64,000 nt of DNA, taken from NCBI GenBank assembly GCA_018380885.1, contig JAGZSY010000012.1:62001-126000 (forward strand), read 5' to 3'. Both the position numbers and the translations under genes were made by a program. A model generated the notes under the pieces. It was not told the DNA's origin. It worked only from the letters and a program-made list of their open reading frames with translations, and did no database searches. Every line of letters begins with the position of its first letter. Positions within the stretch are counted from its first letter, which is position 1. Source of the DNA: Enterocloster asparagiformis. GTDB lineage: Bacteria > Bacillota > Clostridia > Lachnospirales > Lachnospiraceae. Positions 17,780-27,401 of this stretch are shown one piece after another.

Positions 17780-20700
17780 CTATATCAGGACGCTTCTGTT
17801 ACGGCCATTTCGCTTTGCCTGATAGAGCGCGTCATCTGCCCGGCGGATCAGATCATCCGGGCAGGCATCCTCCGGTTTTTGGAAAACAGCGCCAATGCTG
17901 ATGGAGCTTGTAAAAATGTTTCCCTGATATTCCATCCGCATGTGCGGAATCTCCTCCACCAGACGGCTCAGCATCCGGGATACAATCTCATGCTCTGCCT
18001 CATACAGCAGGAACAGGAATTCATCCCCTCCGAACCGCCCAACCACCGTGTCGATCGGCAGAAACTCCCTGACCTTTTTCGTGACACGTTTCAGGGTCAT
18101 ATCGCCTGCCTCATGGCCATAGGTATCATTGACATTCTTGAACCCGTCCAAGTCGAGAAGCCCCAGCACCACAGGGCCTGCTCCCGTCCCTTTCTGTAGC
18201 TGCCCCGCCAGTATTTCGATAAAATATTCGCGGGTTAAGCAGCCCGTTAGGGCATCATAGCACGCCTGCCTCTTCAACCGTTCAATGATTTCCATTGTGC
18301 GTTTCAGTTCACGCAGGTCCCGGCTGTAGGCTATAATGATATCCTCATCGGTGTTTCCGATGACCGCCTTCACCAGCGTGACCTCACATGGGATGCTCTC
18401 CCCATTCCTGTTTGCGTAGACCCACTCAAAAACATAGCGCCTGTTATTTTGGATTTCGCTCATTGTCTTTTTTCTCTTCTCCACGCTGACAGATCCATCC
18501 GGCTGATAGAGCGGCATAAAGCTGTCAAAATCATGCAGCACCTCATCTTTATCCGTGGCCCCCAGCATTTCAACGGCAACCTGGTTGCAATCCAGCGCCT
18601 CCTGCCGCATGTTCCAGAGTACACAGGCAAGGGGCGAGGAATCCACCATGGCCCGGACACGTCTTGCCATCAGACGTTCCGCCTTTTCAGCCCTGAGCTG
18701 ATCGCGAAGATCTCTGGTATAGCCGGCAACCATGGCGCTGCCGTCCTCCTCCAGTCCATCCATACGCACCAGCGTAATTTCAGCAGGAATCAATTCCCCG
18801 TCTGGTTTTTGGTGCAGCCAGTTAAACTGGACGCGTCCCACCTGCATCGCCTCCCTGATTTTCTCTTTCGCCCTCTCAGAGCTCAGACTGCCGTCCGGCT
18901 GATGTTCAGGGGACAGCAGGTTAAAATGATCCAGGTATTCCTGTTCGCTGTCCAATCCAAACAGCTTCGGCGCCTCACGGTTGCACATAATGTTGTGAAA
19001 CTCTTTATCCCAGAGATTGAGGCAGAGCGGCGTCGCATCCAGCAACGCCTTGAGACGCATCCGGAACTTCGAACGTTTTTCTTCCAATTCGATTTCCCCA
19101 CGGAGATCCCGGGTATAGCTGGCCACAACAAAATCCTCCCGGTAAGGGAGCCGTACCGAAATCACCTCCACCGGAATAATCTCCCCCTCTTTATCACAGT
19201 GCAGCCACCTGAATTCTGAATACCCGGCAGCGAATGCCTCCTCGATTTTTTCATGCACCATTTCAATGGAAGTACGTCCATCCGCCTGATGCAGAGGTGA
19301 AAACCGGTAGAAATGTTCTATAATCTCATCTTTTCCTTCTGCCCGGAACAATTGAACCGCTTTCTCATTACAGGCCATGATTTCAGATTGCCGGTTCCAG
19401 AGCATGAGGCACAGAGGCGTTGCATTCATCATGGCAAACAGCAGCTCCTTGCTGTTTGCCAGCCTTTTTTGGAACCTCATCCTATCAGTGGCGTTTTCCT
19501 GGAATCTTCCGTCATAGGCCGAGGTAAGATATTTCTGGAAAAACACCTCCGCTTCCATTGGTCTGGAAATATAAAAGCCCTGAACCATATCCGCGTTGAG
19601 CAGGCTGATGGTCTCCCATTCCTCCTTTGTCTCAACGCCCTCCATACATACCGATTTGCCAAGGTTATGGCACAGGCGGATGACAGACTCCACAAAGTCG
19701 TGGTTATACTGGCTGATATGCAGGGCCTTTACAAAATAGCGGTCAATCTTCACAACGTCCATACCGATTTCAGCCAGGCGGCCAAGGGAGGAGTAGCCGG
19801 TGCCAAAATCATCCATGGACAGCTCGATACACATCTCGTTTAAGCGTTCCAGCGAATCGTTGACATTGGCATCGTTTGTTATGAAGTAGCTCTCCGTCAA
19901 TTCCAACGCCAGGTTGCGCGCTGGCAGGCCGTACTTTTCCAGCAGCGCCTCTACCTTGTCACAGAAGCCGGGGTCCTGCAGCTGCATAAAGGAAACATTG
20001 ACATCCATTACAAAGTCGGGATTTTGCTCTGTCCAGACTTTGCAGGCAATGATGGCTTGTTCAAGTACCCACAGGCCTACGGGTAGGATCAGACGGCTGC
20101 TTTCCAGCAGAGGGATAAACTCCACAGGAGATATCTCCTTGCCATCCGGCATCCGGTACCGCAGAAGCGACTCCGCCCCCCGTACATCCAGGGTATCTGC
20201 TCCGCAGATTGGCTGGAATACCAGCCGGAATCCCTGATAACCATTGTCCACGCTTTGCGCCAGGCAATGGGAAAGCTGAAGCTCATCGAGCAGCCCTGAC
20301 GTAAATTCCACACATTGGTTTTTCCCATTCTCCTTGGCCTGCCTTAGAGCGGCGCAGGCCCCTTTCTCCAGTTCCACCCAGCTGTGCGCCTCCTCCGGGT
20401 AGGCGATGATGCCCCCGGAAACCGTGAACCGGCAGGCGCATCCGTTTACCCGGTGAGGCCCGGAGGCATACCGCCGGATATCCTCGTAAATCCGAAGCAT
20501 CTCCTCCCGCCGGACATTATTTCCGGAGAGCAGAAACTGATCTCCGTCATACCGGTAAAGCTTCACCTGTTCCGGGAGCATCTTTAGAATATCCTGAGCT
20601 GTTGTGCGCAGCACCAGGTCCCCAAAGCTGTGGCTGTTGAGGATATTGACATCTTTAAAACCATCGATTCCCAAAAGCAGCAGCTCCCCGTGAAACCCCG

Positions 20701-21172
20701 CCCTGCCCTCCAGCGTACGTTCAAAGCTGTCACGGCCGGAGCTGTGCTTCAGGAGTCCTGTCACCTGATCCACGCCCCCATACTGCTCCATATTCCGCAG
20801 AGTGCCCACGATCAGCAACGGCCTGCCCGCAACGTCCCGTTTAATTTTCGCCCGGCCGCTCAACCAGATATAGCTGCCGTTTGCGGTTAGAGCCTGGTAC
20901 TCCAAATTCAGGCTCTCCTCCTCCGAGTCGATAAACGTTCGGTACTGCTCACGCACCCGCTCCCGATCATGGGGATGAACCCATCTGATGTCTAGTTGAG
21001 AGCAGTTGGTCAGTCGATTCCCGGCAAGACCCAGATCAGAAACCATATTGGGGGACGCCAAAAGGACGTCCCCTTCCAAATCCCAGATATATAAATAGTC
21101 GCTGCAGATTGACGATATTGTTTTGTATAAGAACGCTTCCTCCGGGTCTGGATTTATATCAAACAAAGACAT
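17780..21172 (-). CDS. PAS-GGDEF-EAL-PAS-PAS-PAS-GGDEF c-di-GMP protein
   Basis: An 1130-residue cytoplasmic protein with two GGDEF domains around one EAL. Order: PAS (to ~130), GGDEF-1 (~140-290) with a degenerate loop RYDGDQFLLSG, EAL (~300-545) with GAESLLRYR, DVNVSFMQL, LELTESYF, MDDFGTGYSSLGRL, MEGVETKEE and VQGFYISRP, three near-identical PAS repeats of ~125 residues each (ATPLCLMLWN, ATPLCLNLWD, SSPLACVLWN), and GGDEF-2 with an intact loop (GRFGGDEFLFLL). The EAL seems active and the final GGDEF is probably a cyclase. No membrane segment is present. It heads the minus-strand signalling block. Confidence 0.92.
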   Translation of the reverse strand: MSLFDINPDPEEAFLYKTISSICSDYLYIWDLEGDVLLASPNMVSDLGLAGNRLTNCSQLDIRWVHPHDRERVREQYRTFIDSEEESLNLEYQALTANGSYIWLSGRAKIKRDVAGRPLLIVGTLRNMEQYGGVDQVTGLLKHSSGRDSFERTLEGRAGFHGELLLLGIDGFKDVNILNSHSFGDLVLRTTAQDILKMLPEQVKLYRYDGDQFLLSGNNVRREEMLRIYEDIRRYASGPHRVNGCACRFTVSGGIIAYPEEAHSWVELEKGACAALRQAKENGKNQCVEFTSGLLDELQLSHCLAQSVDNGYQGFRLVFQPICGADTLDVRGAESLLRYRMPDGKEISPVEFIPLLESSRLILPVGLWVLEQAIIACKVWTEQNPDFVMDVNVSFMQLQDPGFCDKVEALLEKYGLPARNLALELTESYFITNDANVNDSLERLNEMCIELSMDDFGTGYSSLGRLAEIGMDVVKIDRYFVKALHISQYNHDFVESVIRLCHNLGKSVCMEGVETKEEWETISLLNADMVQGFYISRPMEAEVFFQKYLTSAYDGRFQENATDRMRFQKRLANSKELLFAMMNATPLCLMLWNRQSEIMACNEKAVQLFRAEGKDEIIEHFYRFSPLHQADGRTSIEMVHEKIEEAFAAGYSEFRWLHCDKEGEIIPVEVISVRLPYREDFVVASYTRDLRGEIELEEKRSKFRMRLKALLDATPLCLNLWDKEFHNIMCNREAPKLFGLDSEQEYLDHFNLLSPEHQPDGSLSSERAKEKIREAMQVGRVQFNWLHQKPDGELIPAEITLVRMDGLEEDGSAMVAGYTRDLRDQLRAEKAERLMARRVRAMVDSSPLACVLWNMRQEALDCNQVAVEMLGATDKDEVLHDFDSFMPLYQPDGSVSVEKRKKTMSEIQNNRRYVFEWVYANRNGESIPCEVTLVKAVIGNTDEDIIIAYSRDLRELKRTMEIIERLKRQACYDALTGCLTREYFIEILAGQLQKGTGAGPVVLGLLDLDGFKNVNDTYGHEAGDMTLKRVTKKVREFLPIDTVVGRFGGDEFLFLLYEAEHEIVSRMLSRLVEEIPHMRMEYQGNIFTSSISIGAVFQKPEDACPDDLIRRADDALYQAKRNGRNRSVLI

Positions 21173-21454
21173 ACGAGCACCTCCATACCGCCCAGCCTGT
21201 GTTCAGGAGAGCGACCTTCTAAAAGCTATCCGCTCCAACGCTTCCGCTCCTGCGGCGGACTGGTCTCGCAGGGACTGTACGGCCCACGTATCCCCCTGCC
21301 TCGATTCCAAAACTGTTCTAAGCATTTCTTATTATGCTCAACTTATATTTTTTATTATAAGCGATGTTCAAAAATAATTCAATAAAATAGTATCTTTCAT
21401 GTCGGGGAAATGATAAAATAAAGAAAACATTGGCTTTAGGAGGATGGACAAAAT
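21173..21454. other. divergent intergenic region
   Basis: 282 bp between the 1130-residue c-di-GMP gene (minus) and the GntR gene (plus). The right half is A/T-rich and must carry both promoters. I see no clear consensus pair, hairpin or coding potential. Confidence 0.4.
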
Positions 21455-22900
21455 TTGGATGAACTAAATTTATACAATATGGCTTACAAACACCTGTTTA
21501 ACTGCATTCATTTTGGCTTGTATCCTACCGGTTCGAGTCTTCCTACAGTGTCTGAGCTTTGCAAAACCTTTAATGTTTCAAGCTGTACGATCCACAATGC
21601 CCTGAAGCTATTACAGGAAGATCACTATGTGTCCTTAAGCCAGGGGCGGAGTGCAATTGTAACTTATAATGCCAAAGAAGAGGTGTGCCGGACGGAATAT
21701 ATGGCTTACAGCTATGCCACAAAAGATGCACTTTTGGACCTGTGTGATACAATGCTGGTAATCTGGCCGGAGGTCATGCTGCAAGGTCTGAAGCTGTGCG
21801 GTGACGATGATTTGAAAACGCTCACTGAAATCTATAACCGGATGTCGCCTTATAATGAATACCCGTTCTTCGAATTTTTTTTTCATGTCCTGAAATGCCT
21901 GGGGAATCCTCTGTTTCTCAACTTATATTTAAGCACAAGTTTCTTTGGCCACTCCACGATTATGCGGCTGAAGGATAAGGCATATATCTATGGATACATG
22001 ACCTACTTAAAAAAAGAAACTGAACAGATACTTTCTCTGTGCAGGTCATCGGATTATGGACGGCTGAAAGCTTTGCTGGTATGTCTTTACCAGAAACACA
22101 TTGAGGGGGAACACCATTATTACGAATCATTGCCTCCTTGCGAGTATCCCGTTGAGCCAATCCCATATGAGTGGAATTATTTCTCAGAACGTCCGCTGGT
22201 CAATTTTAATTTGGCTATGAAACTGCTCCGGCAAATTTACTCTTCTTTCGGGAACCAGGAATATCTCCCATCCTTTTCTTCCCTGGCGAAGCAGTATTCT
22301 GTGCCATTGATAACGGTCCGACGCGCCGTAAAAATACTAAGCGACATCGGCATAGTAGAAACCACCCCCGGAAAAGGGACACGTGTGCTGGTAGGGCTGG
22401 ATAACCCGGCGCCGATTTCCAGTTTTACCACGCCCAATTTGAAAAAAGCTTTGCTGCAATATCTGCAGAGCATGCAGATTATCCTGATCATCTGTAAAGA
22501 TGTAGCCCGATCTGTTTTTCCTATGCTTACGGACAGCTCCATTCAAAGCACGGTATCTTGGCTGCAAAACATTATTATTTCCAGGGATTATTACATGACC
22601 TTCGGAGTCTGCTTTGTCCTGCTGAGCGAGAACGCGCAGTCACCGGCTTTAAAACAGATATTGGGCGGGCTGATGCACTTTCAGTATCTGGGTTACCCTC
22701 TGAATGATATGAAGCCTTATGATTTCAGATTCGACTCCCGGTCAACCGCAGTCCTGCTGAAAAGTCTGGAAGAAAGAGATGTGGAACTGTTTGCATCGGA
22801 GCTACAGAGCCTGGCCCTTGATATTTTTAAGGCCGGAAAAGAGAAGCTAATTGCCGGCGGCATCCATGAGGCCGAAGTTATCGCGCTGCCGCCTATTTAG
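21455..22900 (+). CDS. double-headed GntR-family regulator
   Basis: A 481-residue protein that contains two complete GntR winged-helix domains. The first is at ~5-75 (IHFGLYPTGSSLPTVSEL, CTIHNALKLLQEDHYV), the second at ~245-315 (EYLPSFSSLAKQYSVPL, VRRAVKILSDIGIVETTPGK). Each is followed by ~165-175 residues of helical sequence with no recognised ligand domain. The halves look like a tandem duplication. The start is a TTG at 21455, with AGGAGG 11 bases upstream; an ATG at 21444 runs into a stop after seven codons. The target is unknown. It diverges from the 1130-residue c-di-GMP gene, which it could control. Confidence 0.8.
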   Translation: MDELNLYNMAYKHLFNCIHFGLYPTGSSLPTVSELCKTFNVSSCTIHNALKLLQEDHYVSLSQGRSAIVTYNAKEEVCRTEYMAYSYATKDALLDLCDTMLVIWPEVMLQGLKLCGDDDLKTLTEIYNRMSPYNEYPFFEFFFHVLKCLGNPLFLNLYLSTSFFGHSTIMRLKDKAYIYGYMTYLKKETEQILSLCRSSDYGRLKALLVCLYQKHIEGEHHYYESLPPCEYPVEPIPYEWNYFSERPLVNFNLAMKLLRQIYSSFGNQEYLPSFSSLAKQYSVPLITVRRAVKILSDIGIVETTPGKGTRVLVGLDNPAPISSFTTPNLKKALLQYLQSMQIILIICKDVARSVFPMLTDSSIQSTVSWLQNIIISRDYYMTFGVCFVLLSENAQSPALKQILGGLMHFQYLGYPLNDMKPYDFRFDSRSTAVLLKSLEERDVELFASELQSLALDIFKAGKEKLIAGGIHEAEVIALPPI

Positions 22901-22928
22901 GGGGATTCATGCGGTGAAAACAGGAAAT

Positions 22929-22955
22929 GGCTCTGCGCTGTAAAAAGCGCGAGCC
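22929..22955. other. GC-rich hairpin after the GntR gene
   Basis: GGCTCTGCGC (22929-22938) pairs with GCGCGAGCC (22947-22955) 30 bp after the GntR stop codon. An outer pair AACAG/CTGTT extends it. There is no T-run, so it could be a weak terminator or an RNA end structure. Confidence 0.35.
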
Positions 22956-23083
22956 AAAACTGTTTGCCCTTTGAAGCTATCTTTATTTATATACATCCTA
23001 AGCATTTGCCGTCATAGCGACGATTTGGACGCCAGCTCTGAGGCATATTGATTCGCCCTCTGTTTTAGTTCGCTAATCAAATT

Positions 23084-23833
23084 CTATTCTTTTTCCAGCC
23101 GTTCCACAAACTGATTAACCGTATCGGTGTACTCGATGGTCACAACCGCTCCCGGCCGGACTAAGAACTCAGTCACTCCATATTCCCCGCTGTCCGCCGC
23201 CCAGTCATAGGTGTACCCCAGCCTGGTCCATGGGTAGGAGCTGTCAAAATAGGACCAGAGGATATTGTTCTCAAACCATTCCCGGTACTCCTCGGTTGTA
23301 TCCTCCGGCAGTACATTCTGCATTTCATCTGTGGTGATATCGGTTAAATAAGCCGGCCTGCATATATCTTCCGGAGACACCCACATGGCTGTCACATGGG
23401 TGTAATTCCCGTCTGGCTGGACCCCTACCAACTGCTTCAAACGCTGCGTCCAGTCTGTCACTCCCTTTTTGTGTTCCGGATACCACGCTGCGATTTCCTT
23501 GTCCGTAAAGGTCCATACCTCCTCCGGAAGCTCCAGAATTTCTCCTTCTACATACCGCTCCGGCTGATCATTCAGCGTCACCAGAAGAACGTTTCCGTCC
23601 TTCCAGGTCACCAACGGGCTGTCCTGTGTGATGGTTACCAGCGGAAGGATCTCATCCTCCTCCGCCATAACCGCGTCCAACACGGCCGCCCGATACAGCT
23701 GCTCCGGGGAATACTCTGCCTCCGCAGCCACCGGTTCTGTAAAACAAAACCGGCAGACAGCAGCCGTACCGGAAATGCATATGATTGACAAAAAAATCAC
23801 AAATAGCGAAGAAAATTTCTTATTGAAAAGCAT
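23084..23833 (-). CDS. exported protein of unknown family
   Basis: 249 residues beginning MLFNKKFSSLFVIFLSIICISG, a clear signal peptide or membrane anchor. The mature part is acidic and has recognisable local features only: LVTWKDGNVLLVTLNDQPERY, EEVWTFTDKEIAAWY and a tail with RPGAVVTIEYTD. I do not know a function; similar proteins of this type occur in Lachnospiraceae as small extracytoplasmic proteins. The start at 23833 is preceded by GGAGG at 6-7 bases; the longer frame upstream has no ribosome site. It lies ~195 bp downstream of the large surface-protein gene on the same strand and may be its operon partner. Confidence 0.7.
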   Translation of the reverse strand: MLFNKKFSSLFVIFLSIICISGTAAVCRFCFTEPVAAEAEYSPEQLYRAAVLDAVMAEEDEILPLVTITQDSPLVTWKDGNVLLVTLNDQPERYVEGEILELPEEVWTFTDKEIAAWYPEHKKGVTDWTQRLKQLVGVQPDGNYTHVTAMWVSPEDICRPAYLTDITTDEMQNVLPEDTTEEYREWFENNILWSYFDSSYPWTRLGYTYDWAADSGEYGVTEFLVRPGAVVTIEYTDTVNQFVERLEKE

Positions 23834-24029
23834 AACCCACCTCCAAAGCTGGTATATCCATCGTTCTGTGCGCCAATTCCTCCTATGCCGCCTGGCTGTC
23901 AGCGCAGGCACCGATTATCATAAGAAACAGCAAATCGGTCAGGTGGAACGCAGGAGGGACGGCGCAACCGAAATCCCTATGTCACGCCATCCCCTCCTTC
24001 AGAACCTATTCACAACAAAATCAATCCGG

Positions 24030-27000
24030 TTATTGTACCTTTCCAGGTACGTTCAACCTCTGTCCAACCTGCAGGTTGTAAATATCCAGTCCCGGATTCA
24101 GTACAAGAAGATCCTGCGCGCTGCACCCATACTGTCTGCTGATTTTATTGAGCGTATCCCCTTTCTGTATGGCATAAATGCCTTTAGCGCCCTGTGCCGG
24201 GCCTGCCAGAAGAACATAAATTTCATTGGCGCCTGTATTGGTTCCGGTTGGAATATCAACCGTTACATTTCCATTCTCGTCCACGGTATACACGCCCGAA
24301 GCTGCGGTCAATGCCTTTGTCGCCTCACCGTACCGATATAAGGTAACCGTGGTTCCTGGTGCAAAACCTGTCTGGCCTGTGGCCGGTACGGTCAGCTTCG
24401 CCGGTGTCAGAAGTGTCCCGGCGCTGGAAAGCTTCAACACAAGACCGTTTTCGGCTCCTCTTGCTGCAACCGGCTCTTTTACAGTTGCTGCGATTGGATC
24501 GGCTGACTGAACCGGTGCCGTGTGTACGCCCAGGCTAAGTTCGGTCGTTTCTCCAGCCACGTTCTTCATGGCCTGGCCGTCAAAGGACCATACGGCTTTC
24601 ACAGTTCCTGACTCATTCCGGAGTGTCACTTCCAGTTTCTTTCCGGAATCCCTGGCAGCCTGAACCACATCCCTTCCGATCACTGTCCCTGCAATCCCGA
24701 CTGCCTGGTTATCCGCAGTTGCCTTCGGGATCACAATATTTACAGTCACGGCATTTACTTCCGGCTTCTGTATCTCGTTGATGACCGTCTGTGGAACCGT
24801 CACCAGAACCTCTAACGGATTCTGGCTGGTTGCTCCAGCAGTTCCCGCCGCATTGTTGACGGCGGACGCCTCCGGCTTCACGGTTACGGTTGTCTTTCCC
24901 TGGTCGGTCGCCGTTGTCACACGGTCGGTTGTCACGGTTGTCGTACTTCCTGTTATAGTTCCAGCCGCATCCTTATAAACCTCATAGGATACTGTTGTTT
25001 TCTTTCCGCTGCTGTCCGTTGTAGTGGTCTGTGTCGTTGTTACGCTGCCGCCATCTGCCGCAGCAGTCACATTGGTTATGCTTTTGGAAGACGTCGTTAC
25101 GGTATGAGCGGCGCCGGAACCGTCAGAGGACCCGCCGCCTCCTCCACTGGACTCGCTTTCTATGGCTTTCCAGCCCGCCGTCACCGTTATATCCTGGTCC
25201 GGCATGATGAAGGTGGCAGTCTCTTTTGAGGCATCAGAGAAACCGACTCCGTCCACGGATGTCCATCCTGCAAAGCGGTATCCGCTCCTTGCTCCGGCCC
25301 GGACCGTCACCGTCTCACCAGCCGTATAGCTTCCTTCTCCTGTATCTGGTGATGCATAGCTTCCGTTTACTGTAACCCGATACTGTCCCTCCTTTGCAAA
25401 TACCGGTGTTATAGTCGCTATGCCTGTTAAGACAACTTCAACCGCCTCATCCGTGCCCATTACGGCTCCATCCTGATCCAGCCATTCCTTTAAGAAATAG
25501 CCGTTCCCGCTATCCGGCTTCGCCCTTAATTTAATCCTGGTTTTCTTATTCGGGCGGTAGATGATCTCATCCAGCCAAACCGTCCCGCCCTCTCCCGCCA
25601 GAACCGCTAATTCATTTCCCCCTGGCAGTCTTAAGGAGTTCAGCGGATTCGCGCCGCACAGAAGGTTCGTCAGGGTCAGTCCAGACACATCCAAAGCCGT
25701 CAGGGTGTTATCCTCACAGTTCAGCTTCACAAGGCTTCCCGGAAGCGTCAAACCGGTCAGGTTGTTCCTCGAACAGTTTAATTGAGTTAAGTTTTCCAGT
25801 CCGGACACATCCAGGCACCCTGTTAATTTTCCCGTCAGGCCAAAGCTGAAATCCAGCCCTGTGATCTGCTTCGGCCATTCTACGCTCCATGTCACCACAG
25901 GCTGCACGCCACTTCCCCATGTGTCCGGACTATGAGGGTCAAGGCAGCCGGCAAATTCCGACGGATACTGATCCAGCAACGCCTGGAACGCCGCTACATC
26001 ATCCCGATCATAAAGAGGTTGGCTTGTCCAGGCCGCATAGACGTTAGTCTGCTGCTGAATGGGGCTGTCAAACGTGAACTCGCTGCTCCCCCCGTTCGCC
26101 GTCACCCATTTGTCAAAGGTATAACTGTCTTTCACCGGTTCTGATGGTTTCTCTGCTTTCTTTCCTTTCAAAACGATCTGGGGTTCTAATCCGTCCGTCG
26201 TATAAGGCGTGACGCCATCGTAAAAGATGACGGTATAGTGGTCAACTGTTGCATACTGATCTCCAGGCACGGTCACAAAAGCACCCGTAGGAACCGGGTC
26301 GCTGGTGCCGATTTTTTCCCAGATTTCATACTCCCCGTACGGTACTGAGCCAGATACGGGCAGCAACGTGCTTTCACCATCCGCTTTCAACAACAATTCC
26401 CTTTCGACACTGGGCCAGTCTGCATCATCTAGTCGGAAGTGGGGGGATATACTGCCGCTACCCTGTCCCCCGTCCAGATTCATCTGCCCATCAATCCTCA
26501 CATAGATTTCCGGCAGCTTCACGCCATAGTCCAGCTCATACCCCTGCGGCAGAACCGGTGTCAGGCAGTAGCTTCCAATCTCCGGACTATATGTACCATT
26601 ACCGTCATTTAACTCGTGATCGGGGTCAATCTCCCAGGTAATTCCCTTCACAGTCAGAGGTTCCGGCTGTGGATCTGTATCGTCTGCCAAGATATAACCT
26701 TTGGCCCTAAGCGTCACTGGCAGCGCGAGAGCCTCCCATTCCGTACCGGCCGGGACAAGACGGTTCTGTACCTCAGTACCCAGTATGTCAAAGACCATAA
26801 TGCGTGTTACCACTTTGTCCGTCCGACGCACGGTTTTCTGCTCCGTTCCTCTCGGCGCAGACAGCGTGTTTCCACCGTCAGTTTCCTTCTGTCCGCTGTC
26901 ATTTATCTTACAGACTTCGCAGACATAACCGCAGGGGCGGCCCTTTACGGCTTCTATGTACCCGCAGCCGGCGTCATGCTCCCCCCGCTCATGCGGGCAG

Positions 27001-27377
27001 TCCCGCACATAGCATTCCTGTGTGTGATCGTGGCCCGCGTCACTGCCGGACGCGGTTTGCACGCCCTCCTCATCATAGCCGCATTTCAGCGTGTCCGTAT
27101 AACAGTCCGCCGTGTGTTTATGGCCGCAGGGGCAGCCCGGTACGGCCTCCTTGTATCCACAGTCGGCAGTATGCTGTGGATGGTGTTCACATAATCCCCC
27201 GTTATCCGCCTGTATCTCCTCTGCATAAACGGCATGTACCGGCTGCGAGAACAACAGTGCCGCGCACAGCAACAAAGCAAACGGCCGTTTGCGTTTTGCA
27301 TATCCCTTAATATTACCTCCCAATTCATATTTTTCAATAAATATCAACGGCTGCTGATAAGCTATCTCCTTACCCAC
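24030..27377 (-). CDS. large secreted Cys/His-rich, LRR, LysM surface protein
   Basis: About 1100 residues. A signal peptide (RPFALLLCAALLFSQPVHA) is followed by Cys/His repeats (HTADCGY, CPCGHKHTADCY, HTQECY, DAGCGY, GRPCGYVCEVC), beta-rich repeats, an InlB-type B-repeat (~360-430), short leucine-rich units (LTQLNCSRNNLTGLTLPGSL), a BREP-like module (SGYRFAGWTS), a Gly/Ser/Thr-rich linker, a further beta domain, and a C-terminal LysM (YAIQKGDTLNKISRQYG) that should bind peptidoglycan. The start is doubtful. The GTG at 27377 has no good ribosome site. GGGAGG lies just before an in-frame ATT (27311), and the ATG after it at ~27302 is out of frame by one base. Confidence 0.75.
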   Translation of the reverse strand: MGKEIAYQQPLIFIEKYELGGNIKGYAKRKRPFALLLCAALLFSQPVHAVYAEEIQADNGGLCEHHPQHTADCGYKEAVPGCPCGHKHTADCYTDTLKCGYDEEGVQTASGSDAGHDHTQECYVRDCPHERGEHDAGCGYIEAVKGRPCGYVCEVCKINDSGQKETDGGNTLSAPRGTEQKTVRRTDKVVTRIMVFDILGTEVQNRLVPAGTEWEALALPVTLRAKGYILADDTDPQPEPLTVKGITWEIDPDHELNDGNGTYSPEIGSYCLTPVLPQGYELDYGVKLPEIYVRIDGQMNLDGGQGSGSISPHFRLDDADWPSVERELLLKADGESTLLPVSGSVPYGEYEIWEKIGTSDPVPTGAFVTVPGDQYATVDHYTVIFYDGVTPYTTDGLEPQIVLKGKKAEKPSEPVKDSYTFDKWVTANGGSSEFTFDSPIQQQTNVYAAWTSQPLYDRDDVAAFQALLDQYPSEFAGCLDPHSPDTWGSGVQPVVTWSVEWPKQITGLDFSFGLTGKLTGCLDVSGLENLTQLNCSRNNLTGLTLPGSLVKLNCEDNTLTALDVSGLTLTNLLCGANPLNSLRLPGGNELAVLAGEGGTVWLDEIIYRPNKKTRIKLRAKPDSGNGYFLKEWLDQDGAVMGTDEAVEVVLTGIATITPVFAKEGQYRVTVNGSYASPDTGEGSYTAGETVTVRAGARSGYRFAGWTSVDGVGFSDASKETATFIMPDQDITVTAGWKAIESESSGGGGGSSDGSGAAHTVTTSSKSITNVTAAADGGSVTTTQTTTTDSSGKKTTVSYEVYKDAAGTITGSTTTVTTDRVTTATDQGKTTVTVKPEASAVNNAAGTAGATSQNPLEVLVTVPQTVINEIQKPEVNAVTVNIVIPKATADNQAVGIAGTVIGRDVVQAARDSGKKLEVTLRNESGTVKAVWSFDGQAMKNVAGETTELSLGVHTAPVQSADPIAATVKEPVAARGAENGLVLKLSSAGTLLTPAKLTVPATGQTGFAPGTTVTLYRYGEATKALTAASGVYTVDENGNVTVDIPTGTNTGANEIYVLLAGPAQGAKGIYAIQKGDTLNKISRQYGCSAQDLLVLNPGLDIYNLQVGQRLNVPGKVQ

Positions 27378-27401
27378 GCCAGCAGGCGCTCTACTGTCCG
27401 C

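Noticed and set aside
27086..27310. Separate small Cys/Arg-rich gene starting MQNANGRLLCC
   Set aside because: It overlaps the signal peptide and repeats of the surface protein in another frame; its codons look like a shadow, although its ATG is relevant to the start problem.
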